DNA of 64,000 nucleotides from an uncultured cyanobacterium (GCA_903871775.1 CAIQIA010000027.1:149175-213174), one strand, 5' to 3'. Positions 26,683 through 36,600 are shown, counted from the stretch's first letter. Numbers and translations are program-made. Notes: a model not told the origin generated them from the sequence alone.

Positions 26683-29189
26683 TCCGGCCTCTGCGATGGC
26701 CTCGGTTCCGGCACGGGCTGCGGCTTCTGGATGTGCTTGCCCTGGCCTCCAGCCTGCAGCTGGCCCTGGTCTCCCTCGGTGTCGGCACCATTGCGTACAT
26801 CAACGGCCATCGCTCGGTGCAGCTGCTGGCCCGGCAGTTGGGGGCCTCGATCGCCGATCAGGTGGACCTGCAGCTCGATGGGGTGCTGGAGGCCCCACGG
26901 TTGATCAACCGGCTGAACGATCAGGCGATCCTCAGCGGCCAGCTTGATCCCGAGAACTTTCCAGCCCTTGAACGGTTGTTCTTCGAGCAGATCAGCCTCT
27001 TCCCGGTGGGTTACATCAACTACGGCAACGAGAACGGTGACTACCTCGGGATCCAGCGGCTCGATGACGGCCACCTGCTGGTCAACGAAATGCGTCAGCG
27101 CCAGGCCCCCAACCGCCAGAGCGTGTATGAGATCACATCCGCCGGCCGCGGGCGGCAACCGCTGAAGGTGATCGAACCGATCGGCACGGCGCGGGAAGAG
27201 CCCTGGTACTGGCAAACGGTCAGAGCCAACCGACCGATCTGGAGCTCGATCTACCAGTGGGATGACAATCCCCGGGTGCTGTCGGTCTCCTTCAACCAGC
27301 CGGTGCGCGATCCCCGCAGCGGTCGCCTGAAGGGTGTCATCGGCGTTGACGTGATCCTGACCCAGCTGAGCACCTTCCTGCAGCGGCTCTGGGGACAACG
27401 GCCGGGCATGGTGCTGGTGCTGGAACACGACGGCCGTCTCGTGGCCAGCTCCCGGCCGGCCATGGTGCTCACAGGCAGCCATGGCGGTCCAGCACGTCGT
27501 GTGCGGATCGACGAGAGCAACGACCCCCTGGTGCAGCGCTTGGCGGGGCTGCTCTTCAGCCGCACCGCTGACGGCAGCCTGCGGCTGCAGGGTGCCTGGG
27601 GCCATGGCAGGGAGCAGCTCGAGTTCAGCGAGGGCAACCGGTCGGTGTTCGTGGAGACGATGGGCTGGAGCGACGGCCTGGGCCTGGACTGGCTCGTGCT
27701 GGTCGTCATCCCCCAGGAAGGTCTGCAAGGCGTCGAAGCCCAGGGCACCCGCCTGGCCGTTGCCCTTTGCGTACTGGCTCTGCTGGTGGCGATCGTGATC
27801 ACCCAGAGGCTCAACCGCTGGATCCTGCGCCCGCTCGAACAGCTGACCGCCACCTCCCGCCATCTCACCGAAGCGGTGAGTGCCGACGGCCGCGATCCCC
27901 TGGTCTTTCAACCTCAGCTGCCGGCCGCCAGCCCCCAGGAAGTGCAGACGCTGGCCGAGGTGCTGGCGGCCCTCGTGCAGCTTCTGAACGATCAGATGGG
28001 GGCTCTGATGCGATCCGGTGCCGAGCTGGCCCAGGAAGTGCAACGCCGCTCCCAGGCCCTCGATCTCTCCCTGCGCAGCGAACAGAAGGCCCTGGCCAGT
28101 GCCCAGCTGCGCCAGTCGGTGCTGGCCCGGCTCAGCCACGAGCTGCGGACGCCGCTCACCAGCGTGCTCGGCTACACCCGGCTGGCCCTGAAGCAGGACC
28201 TCCCCGACCGGGTGCGTGAGTATCTCGACACCATCGATGGAGCGGCACGCGAGATGCTCAAGCTCACCGAAGACTTCCTGGACCTCTCACGGCTGGAGTC
28301 GGGACGGGTGCAGCTCGAGGCGCTCCCATTCGCCCTGGAGGAACTGGTCGAGGACGTGATCGACCTGGTCTCCCTGCAGGCCCAGGTGAAGGGTCTGACC
28401 ATGGTGGTGAGCATCGGGCCGGATGTGGCCCCCTGGTGGATCGGCGACGCGGCCCGTCTGCGGCAGGTGCTGGTGAACCTGCTGGTGAATGCCATCAAGT
28501 TCACCCAGGCTGGAGCGGTGATCCTGCGCATCGACCAGGACAGGGCGGGGAAAGCTCCCCTGCGGTTCGAGGTCCGTGACAGCGGCATCGGCATGGATGC
28601 CGAACAACAGACCCGGGTGTTCGAAGCCTGGACCCAGGCAGACCCCTCCACAAGCCGTCGCTTCGGTGGCTCCGGCCTCGGACTGGCCATCTGCCGCGAA
28701 CTGGTGCAGCTCATGGGCGGTGGTCTCGAGCTCCAGAGCCAGCCGGGGGTGGGAACCACGATCTCCTTTTCCCTCCCCTGCCCCACCGGCCCCCGACGGG
28801 AAGCGGACGCCTGGCGGGACCCGCCGCCGGCACCCGCGGGGATGGTGATCGAACTGGTCGGGGACCTCGATCCCGAAGAGGTGGCGGTGCTGCAGAACTG
28901 GCTCAGGGTCGGGGGGTGGCCCCCTCTGCGCTTGGGGGCCCAGGGGCCTCCGGCAACGCTGCTGCTGCTGGTGCTCGGCGGACCTATGGGGGCCGCAGGC
29001 GCACTGGCGAGACGACAGCGGGAACGCCTTGGCCCTGATGGACGGCTGCTGGCCCTCGTCCGTCGCCTGGACGCCGACGCCTATCTGGAGGTGGCTGGGG
29101 CCCCCTGGGACGGAATCATCGAGCGGCCACTGCTGCTGCGGCGCTGGAACGAAGTCCTGCAGAGAACATTCGGGGGCTCACCGCGGTGA
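26658..29189 (+). CDS. dCache sensor histidine kinase with degenerate C-terminal receiver
   Basis: 843 residues from GTG at 26658. Membrane helix near 22-48, a large periplasmic dCache-type domain (about 50-345, with PIWSSIYQWDDNPRVLSVSFNQPV and GVIGVDVILTQLS), a second helix near 366-384, a HAMP-like linker, HisKA with His494 in ARLSHELRTPLTSVLGY, and a HATPase (NLLVNAIKFTQ, GIGM, GGSGLGLAICRELVQLMGG). Residues from about 728 fold like a receiver, but the phospho-acceptor strand reads LLLLVLGGPMG and the Lys site IIERPLL. No cognate regulator is adjacent. Overlaps the deaminase gene, so ligand and enzyme may be linked (inference). Confidence 0.88.
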   Translation: MGRGHRPLIRPLRWPRFRHGLRLLDVLALASSLQLALVSLGVGTIAYINGHRSVQLLARQLGASIADQVDLQLDGVLEAPRLINRLNDQAILSGQLDPENFPALERLFFEQISLFPVGYINYGNENGDYLGIQRLDDGHLLVNEMRQRQAPNRQSVYEITSAGRGRQPLKVIEPIGTAREEPWYWQTVRANRPIWSSIYQWDDNPRVLSVSFNQPVRDPRSGRLKGVIGVDVILTQLSTFLQRLWGQRPGMVLVLEHDGRLVASSRPAMVLTGSHGGPARRVRIDESNDPLVQRLAGLLFSRTADGSLRLQGAWGHGREQLEFSEGNRSVFVETMGWSDGLGLDWLVLVVIPQEGLQGVEAQGTRLAVALCVLALLVAIVITQRLNRWILRPLEQLTATSRHLTEAVSADGRDPLVFQPQLPAASPQEVQTLAEVLAALVQLLNDQMGALMRSGAELAQEVQRRSQALDLSLRSEQKALASAQLRQSVLARLSHELRTPLTSVLGYTRLALKQDLPDRVREYLDTIDGAAREMLKLTEDFLDLSRLESGRVQLEALPFALEELVEDVIDLVSLQAQVKGLTMVVSIGPDVAPWWIGDAARLRQVLVNLLVNAIKFTQAGAVILRIDQDRAGKAPLRFEVRDSGIGMDAEQQTRVFEAWTQADPSTSRRFGGSGLGLAICRELVQLMGGGLELQSQPGVGTTISFSLPCPTGPRREADAWRDPPPAPAGMVIELVGDLDPEEVAVLQNWLRVGGWPPLRLGAQGPPATLLLLVLGGPMGAAGALARRQRERLGPDGRLLALVRRLDADAYLEVAGAPWDGIIERPLLLRRWNEVLQRTFGGSPR

Positions 29190-29600
29190 ACGGATCGCGT
29201 CCAACAGATAAGTGGACGCGGGACGACCAGGACGACGGACCATGGACGGTGAGGGGGACGCCCCCGGACGTCGCTGGCGACGCTGACCGAGCAGCAGGCG
29301 GCTCAGACGCAACACACCGCCGAGCATCAGCAGCAGACCGGCCACCGCCAGCAGGATCAGCAGCAGGGCACCGCTCAGCTGCAGCAGGCCGGAGCTGAGC
29401 TGCAGCAGGCCCATGGTGATGTTGCCCAGGGCGGTGCTGAAATAGAGCAGCGTGTCGAGGCGGCTGGGGAGCTGGCTGAGGCCGAAGAGCACGCCGCCGC
29501 CGGCGAGCAGCCAGGCGACACCCATCACCATCAGCCCGAGGCCACCGCTGCGGCGGGGGCGGGCGCCGGAAGGTCGGCGGTGGCTGCGAATGGCCTGCAT
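29178..29600 (-). CDS. Small membrane protein of unknown function
   Basis: 140 residues from ATG at 29600 (MQAIRSHRRPSG). Two or three hydrophobic segments (GLGLMVMGVAWLLAGGGVLFGL, LYFSTALGNITMGLLQL, LLLILLAVAGLLLMLGGVL) sit between basic termini. A longer frame begins at 29678 but would overlap the upstream gene's end. The 3' end overlaps the convergent dCache kinase gene by 12 bases. It lies last in the DUF3038/DUF4335 run. Not recognised. Confidence 0.58.
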   Translation of the reverse strand: MQAIRSHRRPSGARPRRSGGLGLMVMGVAWLLAGGGVLFGLSQLPSRLDTLLYFSTALGNITMGLLQLSSGLLQLSGALLLILLAVAGLLLMLGGVLRLSRLLLGQRRQRRPGASPSPSMVRRPGRPASTYLLDAIRSPR

Positions 29601-29631
29601 GCCTGCCAAGCTATCGATCCAGCGGCTCTGG

Positions 29632-29907
29632 TCAATCCACAACGGGACTGTCCGTCGGCTGATCCAGATAGCCGGCATACCGCAGCCAGCGTTCGAATTC
29701 CTCGATCACCAGTTCGTTGGGACAGTCCACAAGATTCAGTCCCCTGACGGTGCAGTCCCCCTGGCCGGAATGATGGAGGCTGATGGTGAAGTCGTCACCG
29801 CTGAGGCCGCAGACCTCGGGATCACTGCGGACGACCACGTCGAGCTGGGCGCCGAGGCGGATGATGCGCCGGCGCAGCCGACCCCAGGAGGCGGAGGTGG
29901 TCCTCAT
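29632..29907 (-). CDS. Conserved hypothetical protein in DUF4335/DUF3038 cassette
   Basis: 91 residues: basic N-terminus (SWGRLRRRIIRLGAQLDVVV), DDFTISLHHSGQGDCTV, then NELVIEEFERWLRYAGYLD. The terminal tyrosine-rich helix looks conserved. Soluble. Its ATG overlaps the DUF4335 stop by 4 bases, so the genes are translationally coupled. Family not named. Confidence 0.68.
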   Translation of the reverse strand: MRTTSASWGRLRRRIIRLGAQLDVVVRSDPEVCGLSGDDFTISLHHSGQGDCTVRGLNLVDCPNELVIEEFERWLRYAGYLDQPTDSPVVD

Positions 29908-30578
29908 CGAGGCGGTGCCGCAGGGGTCGATGGCGCCCCCTGGGTGGCGGGCGGAGCCCCTGGGGTGGCGGGCCGGGGCAGGGGCACCAGGCTGGCCAGC
30001 GCAGCGGTCAGCAGCAGGCTGGCAGCGGCGGCCGTCGGAGCCAGCAGCCGTTGGGGCAAGGGTGTGGTGCGGGGGAGATCACGGCGGGGGAGAGGCCGTG
30101 CCGCCGGAGGCGCCAACGGCAGCCCGATCCGTGGATCGTGCAGCATCTGGTCCAGGCACTGGGTGAGATCGGCCAGCTCGGCACTGTCGAGGGTCAGCCG
30201 CAGGGGCGGGGTGTCGGGCTGGCTGCTGTGGACCGTGAGCCGGTGGCCCCCCTCGTGGGGTTCGATCTCGACTCGCTGCCCTTCGCTGCCACAGGGCCTC
30301 GGGCTGCTGCTGATCAGCCGCCTGACGTAGGTGAGCACCACCTCCAGCAGCCCCTGGAGATGGTCGAGGCGTCCCTCGAGGGTGGCCTGCTGTCCGATGG
30401 CCAGTTCCCAGCGGGTGAGGATGCCCAGGCGCTGGCCCCCCTCGGGGGCGGTCTCGGGATCCCGGGTCACATCGGGCAGACCGAAGAGGTCCAGCCGGGC
30501 ACTGCTCTGTTCGAAGCGCAGCCGCAGGGGGGCGCCGGCGGGGCCGCCGAGGCTGAAAAGAGAGCTGAACTGGGTCAT
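29904..30578 (-). CDS. DUF4335 family protein
   Basis: 224 residues. The N-terminal domain matches DUF4335: [51 protein letters not shown], and [20 protein letters not shown] basic Pro/Arg linker and one hydrophobic helix (about 184-200) follow, then a Pro/Thr-rich tail, so it is likely a single-pass membrane protein. Function unknown. It overlaps its neighbours by 4 bases on both sides; DUF3038 and DUF4335 are commonly adjacent in cyanobacteria. Confidence 0.82.
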   Translation of the reverse strand: MTQFSSLFSLGGPAGAPLRLRFEQSSARLDLFGLPDVTRDPETAPEGGQRLGILTRWELAIGQQATLEGRLDHLQGLLEVVLTYVRRLISSSPRPCGSEGQRVEIEPHEGGHRLTVHSSQPDTPPLRLTLDSAELADLTQCLDQMLHDPRIGLPLAPPAARPLPRRDLPRTTPLPQRLLAPTAAAASLLLTAALASLVPLPRPATPGAPPATQGAPSTPAAPPR

Positions 30579-31168
30579 CGCTGGGCGTCCCGCAGGCTGG
30601 CCTCCAGCCGCGCTGCACCCCCGGGACCGGCGGACAGCAGCAGCGACTCCACGATGGCGCGCCGCAGACCCTCCCCCTCGCTGTCGTCGAGGAGCTGGCG
30701 CACGGCACCGCGGCGCACATTGAACCGTTCACGCACAAGGTCGCTGAACCGTTCCCGGAACAGGGTCCAGCGCTGGGCCGTGAGCTCGGCAGGCTCCCGG
30801 CTGGAGACGAGCTGCCGCAGAAGGGGGTAGACGCGCTGGGCCAGGGTGCAGACCAGGGTGATCAGGGCCTGGGCTTCATCGGTGCCCAGCTGACCCCGGC
30901 GGCTCGCCACCCGCAGGGGGTTGCGGCAGCGGCTGCGCCAGAGGCTGACCCGATCGGGGAACTGCTCGCTGAGCCCAAGCTGGTCGCAGCACCAGACCAT
31001 GGCCTCACTGCCATGGAGATCGAGGGCCTCGATGGCCAGCAACAGCAGATCGAGGCGTTCGAGACCCCGGCGGGGCAACGGTCGCTCCGACCAGGGGGCA
31101 GCGGCGGAGGCGGTCAAGAGGGAAGGGCGTTGGCTGCGATGATGGCAGGTGTGCAGGGCCCGCGTCAT
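30575..31168 (-). CDS. DUF3038 family protein
   Basis: 197 residues. Family core: [49 protein letters not shown], and [22 protein letters not shown]. Predicted all-helical and soluble. From ATG at 31168 its start is only 15 bases from the divergent apt start. A later TTG near 31116 would free room for promoters and trims a non-conserved His/Arg-rich head. Function unknown. Confidence 0.82.
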   Translation of the reverse strand: MTRALHTCHHRSQRPSLLTASAAAPWSERPLPRRGLERLDLLLLAIEALDLHGSEAMVWCCDQLGLSEQFPDRVSLWRSRCRNPLRVASRRGQLGTDEAQALITLVCTLAQRVYPLLRQLVSSREPAELTAQRWTLFRERFSDLVRERFNVRRGAVRQLLDDSEGEGLRRAIVESLLLSAGPGGAARLEASLRDAQR

Positions 31169-31183
31169 CCCCCTGCCTGCTCC

Positions 31184-31735
31184 ATGAACAGCGACCTGAG
31201 CCCCACTCCCCCCCTGGATGAGCGGCTGCGGGCCGTGGTGCGCACCATTCCTGACTTTCCGAAGCCCGGGATTCTGTTTCGCGATCTGACGCCGCTGATG
31301 CGGGATCCGCAGATCTGGAAGCTCACCCTGGAGGGCCTGGCCGACAGGGTCGATCCCCTCAACGCCGATCTGATCGTGGGCATCGAGGCCCGGGGTTTCC
31401 TGGTCGGCAATGCCCTGGCGCTTGTGCTGGGCCGCGGTTTCGTGCCCGTGCGCAAGCCCGGCAAGCTCCCCGGAATGATCGAAGGCCTCGACTACGACCT
31501 GGAGTACGGCAGCGACCGGCTGGAGATCCAGAGCGGGGCCCTGGAACCGGGCCAGAAGGTGCTGGTGGTCGACGATCTGCTGGCCACCGGCGGCACGGCG
31601 GCCGCCTGCGCCTCCCTGGTCCAGCGGGTCGGCGGAGAGGTGGTGGGCTACGGCTTTCTGGCCGAACTGACCGCTCTCGGCGGCCGCGGCCGACTGCCTG
31701 GACCGGCGTCGGTCGAGTCGTTGCTGCTTTACTGA
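31184..31735 (+). CDS. apt: Adenine phosphoribosyltransferase
   Basis: Purine salvage: adenine plus PRPP to AMP. The 183 residues carry [36 protein letters not shown] and the PRPP-binding [19 protein letters not shown] at 31184 gives [10 protein letters not shown], a normal start; the upstream open frame is not conserved. Divergent from DUF3038 and convergent with DUF2949. Confidence 0.96.
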   Translation: MNSDLSPTPPLDERLRAVVRTIPDFPKPGILFRDLTPLMRDPQIWKLTLEGLADRVDPLNADLIVGIEARGFLVGNALALVLGRGFVPVRKPGKLPGMIEGLDYDLEYGSDRLEIQSGALEPGQKVLVVDDLLATGGTAAACASLVQRVGGEVVGYGFLAELTALGGRGRLPGPASVESLLLY

Positions 31736-31749
31736 TCCACTGAGCAGTT

Positions 31750-31959
31750 CTACTGACGGTCCTGCCAGTCGTAGACGCGATCCAGCTGCACCAGACTGAT
31801 CAGGCCGAAACGCCAGAGTGTGACGGGTAGCGGTGCCTGCTCCTGCACCGCCTGACGCAGACCGAGGGCCAGGGCGTCATCGCTCAGGCCGATGTCACGC
31901 CGCAGGAAGTCCACCAACGCCGTGGAGGGGACGGGTTGTGGCGACGTGGTGATCACCAT
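31750..31959 (-). CDS. DUF2949 family protein
   Basis: 69 residues from ATG at 31959 (MVITTSPQPV). The family pattern is clear: LVDFLRRDIGLSDDALALGLRQ, then PLPVTLWRFGLISLVQLDRVYDWQ. Small, soluble and helical, unknown function, found across cyanobacteria. The open frame extends to 32070 with unconserved residues. The 140-base spacer between it and the UbiH-like gene end shows nothing else. Confidence 0.78.
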   Translation of the reverse strand: MVITTSPQPVPSTALVDFLRRDIGLSDDALALGLRQAVQEQAPLPVTLWRFGLISLVQLDRVYDWQDRQ

Positions 31960-32100
31960 GGACTGAAACCAGCAGGCAGAGAACGGAGAACTGGGAACGA
32001 CCGACCCGTCGCGGGGAGACCCGTGGCGACGGAAGGCTGGACAGCGACGGAAAAAGAACGGTCTGGCCACGAGTGTGGCCGCCCGGTCCGCCGTTGTCCG

Positions 32101-33291
32101 TTAAGCACGTCTGAAGAGAGGTGATTGTTCTCCCCTGGGACTCCCACTGTCAAGACCCCCCGGCAGAGAACCCAGGGGCACAGGGCCCCGGCTGGCGGCG
32201 GCAAGGGCCAGACGACGCAACGGCGCCGAGAGGGCCAGGGCCCCCAGGCCCAGCCGCCGCAAGGGCAGCAACGGCAGCGAACGGTTCGAGAACAGGCGGA
32301 TGAGCAGGTCGGTGGCTGCGAGGGTGAGCAACGCATCGACCCAGCGGCGGCGGGCATAACGCCTGGGCAGGGCCTCGATGGGGCGCGCTCCGGCGGCCAC
32401 GGCCGCGGCCTCCTGCCAGAGCACCGCCACGTCACGCCAGCAGAGGTTCAGGCCCTGGCCCCCCACCGGATGGCAGCGGTGGCCGCTCTCGCCGCAGAGC
32501 AGGGCCCGGCCCCTGGCCAGACGACCGGCCAGCCGGCAGGCCACCGGAAAGCTGGCGGGAGGCTCCAGCAGCTGGCTGGCCAGCAGACCCGGCGGCAGGG
32601 CGGCAGCGAGGGCCTCGAGGAATGCGGTTTCACCAAGGCCCTGGCGGTGCTGACAGGCGGTGATCGGACCACTCCAGACCACCTGCGCCCTGCCCCCGCC
32701 AAGGGGAAGCACCGCCAGGGGACCTTCGGGGCGGAACACCTCCCAGGCGGTGGCGGGGGTCGCCCCCACCAGCTGGACCTGACAGGTGAGGCAGCCCTGG
32801 CGGTAATCCCAGCCGGGGTAGCCGATGCCGAGGGCATCGCGGGCCCTGGAGCCGGCGCCCTCGCAGTGCACCTGCAGGTCGGTGGGCTGGGAGGGTCGTT
32901 CGGGGTCGCCAAGAAGCAGCTGCAGCCCGTCGGCTGAGGCACAGCGCCGCAGCAGCAGATCCATCAGGGGGCGATGGTCCAGCACCCAGCCGATGGCGGC
33001 GTCGCCATCGCTGAACAGCACCTCCGCTGCGCCGCAGGCATGGTCAGACAGCAGCAGACGCTGGAACGGCTGAAGATGCGGAAGCAACCCCTCCCAGAGC
33101 CCCAGGGACTGGAGCAGGCAGCGGGTGGACTGGGTGAGGGCGTAGGCCCGGGCACGTTGGGCCAGGGCCGAAGCTGGTGCGGGATCGTGCAGCACCACCC
33201 GCCAGCCGCTGGCGACCAGGGCCAGGGCCGCGACGCATCCCGTGGGGCCGGCTCCACTGACGAGGACACTGGGGGCAACGGGCAAGGCCAC
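32101..33291 (-). CDS. FAD-dependent hydroxylase, UbiH/Coq6-like
   Basis: 396 residues of the aromatic-ring flavoprotein monooxygenase family. N-terminal FAD fingerprint VSGAGPTGCVAALALVASGWRVVLHD. The second motif is CGESGHRCHPVGGQGLNLCWRDV, equivalent to GDAAHxxxPxGGQGxN. Related enzymes hydroxylate the quinone ring; in cyanobacteria the target could be plastoquinone-type or another aromatic compound. Starts on GTG at 33291, immediately after the U-tract of the HLIP terminator, so expression probably depends on read-through or a promoter inside the HLIP gene. Confidence 0.85.
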   Translation of the reverse strand: MALPVAPSVLVSGAGPTGCVAALALVASGWRVVLHDPAPASALAQRARAYALTQSTRCLLQSLGLWEGLLPHLQPFQRLLLSDHACGAAEVLFSDGDAAIGWVLDHRPLMDLLLRRCASADGLQLLLGDPERPSQPTDLQVHCEGAGSRARDALGIGYPGWDYRQGCLTCQVQLVGATPATAWEVFRPEGPLAVLPLGGGRAQVVWSGPITACQHRQGLGETAFLEALAAALPPGLLASQLLEPPASFPVACRLAGRLARGRALLCGESGHRCHPVGGQGLNLCWRDVAVLWQEAAAVAAGARPIEALPRRYARRRWVDALLTLAATDLLIRLFSNRSLPLLPLRRLGLGALALSAPLRRLALAAASRGPVPLGSLPGGLDSGSPRGEQSPLFRRA

Positions 33292-33326
33292 AAAAAAATC
33301 CCACGGCGGAAAGTCTGCCGTGGGAT
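33292..33326 (-). terminator. Intrinsic terminator after the HLIP gene
   Basis: Minus-strand hairpin with a perfect 10-bp stem (33317-33326 pairing with 33298-33307) and a 9-base loop, followed by a U-tract from the A-run at 33292-33298. It ends directly at the GTG of the UbiH-like gene. Confidence 0.88.
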
Positions 33327-33347
33327 CAAGGTCAGCTGTGGCTGGAA

Positions 33348-33617
33348 TCAGCCCAGGCCGAGGAGACCGCGGGTGAAGGCTTCGCCGCCCAGGGCAAACT
33401 CGGTGGCCAGCAGGGCGATGAAGCCGAGCATGGCCATGCGGCCGTTGAGCTTTTCGGCCCGCTCATGGAAGCCCCAGCCGTTCTCGGCACTCACGACCTG
33501 CATGCGGGGCTCGGCAGCAAAAGCGTTGAGGCGACCGCCGTCTTCGGTGGTGACGGTGGCGCCGCGGATCACGGAGGGGGAAGAAGAGGCCACGGCAGAT
33601 CCTGAAACTTTGTACAT
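33348..33617 (-). CDS. High-light-inducible / one-helix chlorophyll-binding protein
   Basis: 89 residues. The chlorophyll-binding helix [27 protein letters not shown] is the diagnostic LHC-type motif (E-x2-N-G-R-x-A-M-x-G). HLIPs bind chlorophyll and carotenoid in thylakoids, quench energy and assist chlorophyll-protein assembly. The preceding 45 residues are polar. Located 48 bases after chlH on the same strand. A 7-bp hairpin includes the ATG, suggesting start-codon control. Confidence 0.92.
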   Translation of the reverse strand: MYKVSGSAVASSSPSVIRGATVTTEDGGRLNAFAAEPRMQVVSAENGWGFHERAEKLNGRMAMLGFIALLATEFALGGEAFTRGLLGLG

Positions 33618-33630
33618 CGTAACACGATGT
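33614..33630 (-). promoter_or_regulatory. Inverted repeat enclosing the HLIP start codon
   Basis: ACATCGT-3 bases-ACGATGT, a perfect 7-bp inverted repeat whose downstream arm contains the HLIP ATG (33617-33615). In RNA it would occlude the start codon; as DNA it could be an operator. No Shine-Dalgarno sequence is evident upstream. Confidence 0.55.
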
Positions 33631-33665
33631 TTCGGATTGTGAAGCCCTGCCCCCTTTTTCCGCCT

Positions 33666-36600
33666 TCATGGGCGGGGCTCAACCCCCTCGATGCGGTCCT
33701 CGATGTCCTGGTACAGCTGCTGCAGCTGCTGGATGTTGGCGTCAGAGGTCTCCCAGTAGCCCCGTCCATGGACCTCGAGCAGCGTTCCGACGATGCGGCG
33801 GAAGCTGTGGGGGTTGAGGTCCATCAGCCGCTGCCGCATCTCCGGGTCGTTGATGAACGTCTCGTTGGCCTCCTCGTAGACGAAGTTGTCAACCGAGCCG
33901 CTGGTGGCACTCCACCCGAGGGTGAAGTTGAGGCGCTTGGCCACCTCGCGCACGCCCTCGTAGCCGCTGTTGAGCATGCCCTCATACCACTTGGGGTTGA
34001 GCAGCTTCGTGCGGGAATCCAGGCGGATCGTCTCACTAAGGCTGCGCACCTGGGCGTTGGCGGTGGTGGTGTCTGCGATGTAGCTGGCCGGAGCCTTGCC
34101 GTCCTCCCGGAGATTCTGAATCAGTTTGGTGGGGTCTGAATCGAAGTAGTGGCTGACATCCGTCAATGAGATCTCGGCCGAGTCAAGATTCTGGAAGGTC
34201 ACATCGGCGGTCTTCATCGCCGACTCAAACACCTCGCGGTTCTGATTCATCTCGCCAGGGTTATCGGCGTTGAAGGCAAACGTCTTGCGTTGCAGGTACA
34301 TGTCCTGCAGCTCACTCTCCTGCTCCCAGCTGCTGTTTTCAACGGCCAGGTTGACATTCGAGCTGTAGCTGCCGCTGGCATTCGAGAACACCCGTGTGGC
34401 GGCTGCCCTGAGGCTCAGCCCCTGGACTTCGGCCTGCTCAAGGGCATGGCGCCGCACAAAATTCATCTCCAAAGGTTCCTCAGCCTCGGCGGCCAGCTTG
34501 ACGGCCTGATCAATCAGGGCCATCTGATTGATGAAAAGGTCGCGGAACACACCCGAACAGTTGACCACCACATCGATGCGGGGGCGGCCCAGTTCATCGA
34601 GTGGAATGAGCTCAAGCTTGTTGACCCGCCCCAGGGAATCGGCCAGGGGCCGCACCCCCAGGAACCAGAGGATCTGGGCCAGGGACTCGCCGTAGGTCTT
34701 GATGTTGTCGGTGCCCCAGAGCACACAGGCGATGGTCTCGGGCCAGCTGCCCTGCTCGGCCCGCTGCCGTTCGATCAGCCGGTCGACCACGACCTTGGCG
34801 GCAGCGACCGCCGCACGGGTCGGAATCGCCTGGGGGTCGAGGGCATGGATGTTCTTGCCACTGGGCAGGACCCCAGGGTTGCGGATCGGATCGCCTCCAG
34901 GGCCGGGAAGCACATAGTTGCCGTCCAGGGCCCGCAGCAGGCTCTGCATCTCCTCGTCGGCACAGACCAGTTCGAGGCAGCCGCGCAGGTAGCTGAACAG
35001 GCGGTCGAGCTCGACGGCGTTGACCTGGGAGAAGCCGGCGGCGCAGCACACCCGCAGCCAGGGGCTGGGCAGACGCATGCCGAACCGTTCCAGGGTCCGC
35101 CACAGCCAGCCGAAGCTGTCCTGCAGGGTCACACGGCCATCACGACCGGTGAGGGAGCGCACCATCGCCCCCACCGCCTGACGGCTGGTGCTGGTGATGC
35201 GACGGTTCAGTTCCACATCGGCCAGCACCCCGGCATCATTGCCCCGGTACACCTCCTCAATCGAACGGCCGAGGCTCTCGGCCAGCAGACCGGGCAGGCT
35301 GCGCAGGCCCTCGTCATCCCGTTCAAGGGCGGCGATGTTGACCAGGGTGGCGATGGCTTCCTCCGCCGTGGGCGGTTTGCCGATGGTGTGGAGGCCGCAG
35401 GGGAGCAGTCGGCTCTCGATCTCCATCAACTGCCGGTACACCGCCCCGACCACGGCATCGCGCTGCTCCTGATCGAGTTCAACCGCGTCGCCCGACGGCA
35501 GGTCAACATCGTGGTCGAGGTTGCACAGGCGGGCGGTCTCGACGATCGCATTGACGATCTGGATGCCGCGGCCACCCTCCCGCAGCTGCTGGTACGAGCC
35601 GACCAGCTCACCGAGTTCCTTGAGGCCCTTGTAGAGGCCTGCATTCTCGGCCGGTGGTGTCAGGTAGCTGATGGTGGAGGCGTAACCACGACGCTTGGCG
35701 ATCGTGGCCTCCGATGGGTTGTTGGCCGCGTAGTAATACAGGTTGGGCAGGGCGCCGATCAGGGAGTCGGGGTAGCACGTCTCGCTCATCCCCATCTGTT
35801 TGCCGGGCATGAACTCCAGGGAGCCATGGGTACCGAAATGCAGCACCGCATCGGCCCCCCAGACCTTTTCGAGATAGGTGTAATACGCGGCGAACCCATG
35901 GTGGGGGCTGGCGCTGCGTGAGTAGAGCAGCCGCATCGGATCCCCTTCGTAACCGAAAGTGGGTTGAACACCGATGAAGACGTTGCCGAAGTGGCGGCCG
36001 TAGATCAGCAGGTTCTGGCCGTCGCTGTTGAGCTGGCCCGGAGGCCGCCCCCAGTTCTCCTCGAGGCGACTGGAGAAGGGGGTGAGCCGCTCGTACTCCT
36101 CGACGCTCATCCGATGGGCGATGGCCAGCTCCGGCGCCCCCTCCATCGCTTCAGGATCCTTGAGCACCAGCTGCATCAGGGCCCGGGAGTCCCGGGGCAG
36201 GGTGCCCACGTCGTAACCGGCCGCGCGCATCTCTTCGAGCACCCGGAAGATCGAGCCGAAGACATCGAGGTAGGCGGCGGTACCGACATTCCCCTTGTCG
36301 GGGGGGAAACTGAAGACGGTGATCGCCAGCTTCTTCTCCTGACGTGGCTTGCGGCGCAGGTTGGCCCAGCGGATCGCCCGCTCGGCGATCGCATCCACCC
36401 GGTCCTGAAGGGTGTGGGCCTTGCCGGTGGCGTCGTCGCGGCCCGACAGCACGATCGGCTCGATGGCGCCATCAAGTTCCGGGATGGCGATCTGCAGGGC
36501 CACCTGCACCGGATGCAGGCCCAGGTCACTGTCTTCCCATTCCTGGGTGGTCTGGAACACCAGCGGCAGGGCCACCATGTAGGGCCTGTTGAGCCGCTGC

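Noticed and set aside
34290..35921. 543-codon plus-strand frame over chlH
   Set aside because: Shadow of chlH; Gln/Gly/Ala composition without motifs.
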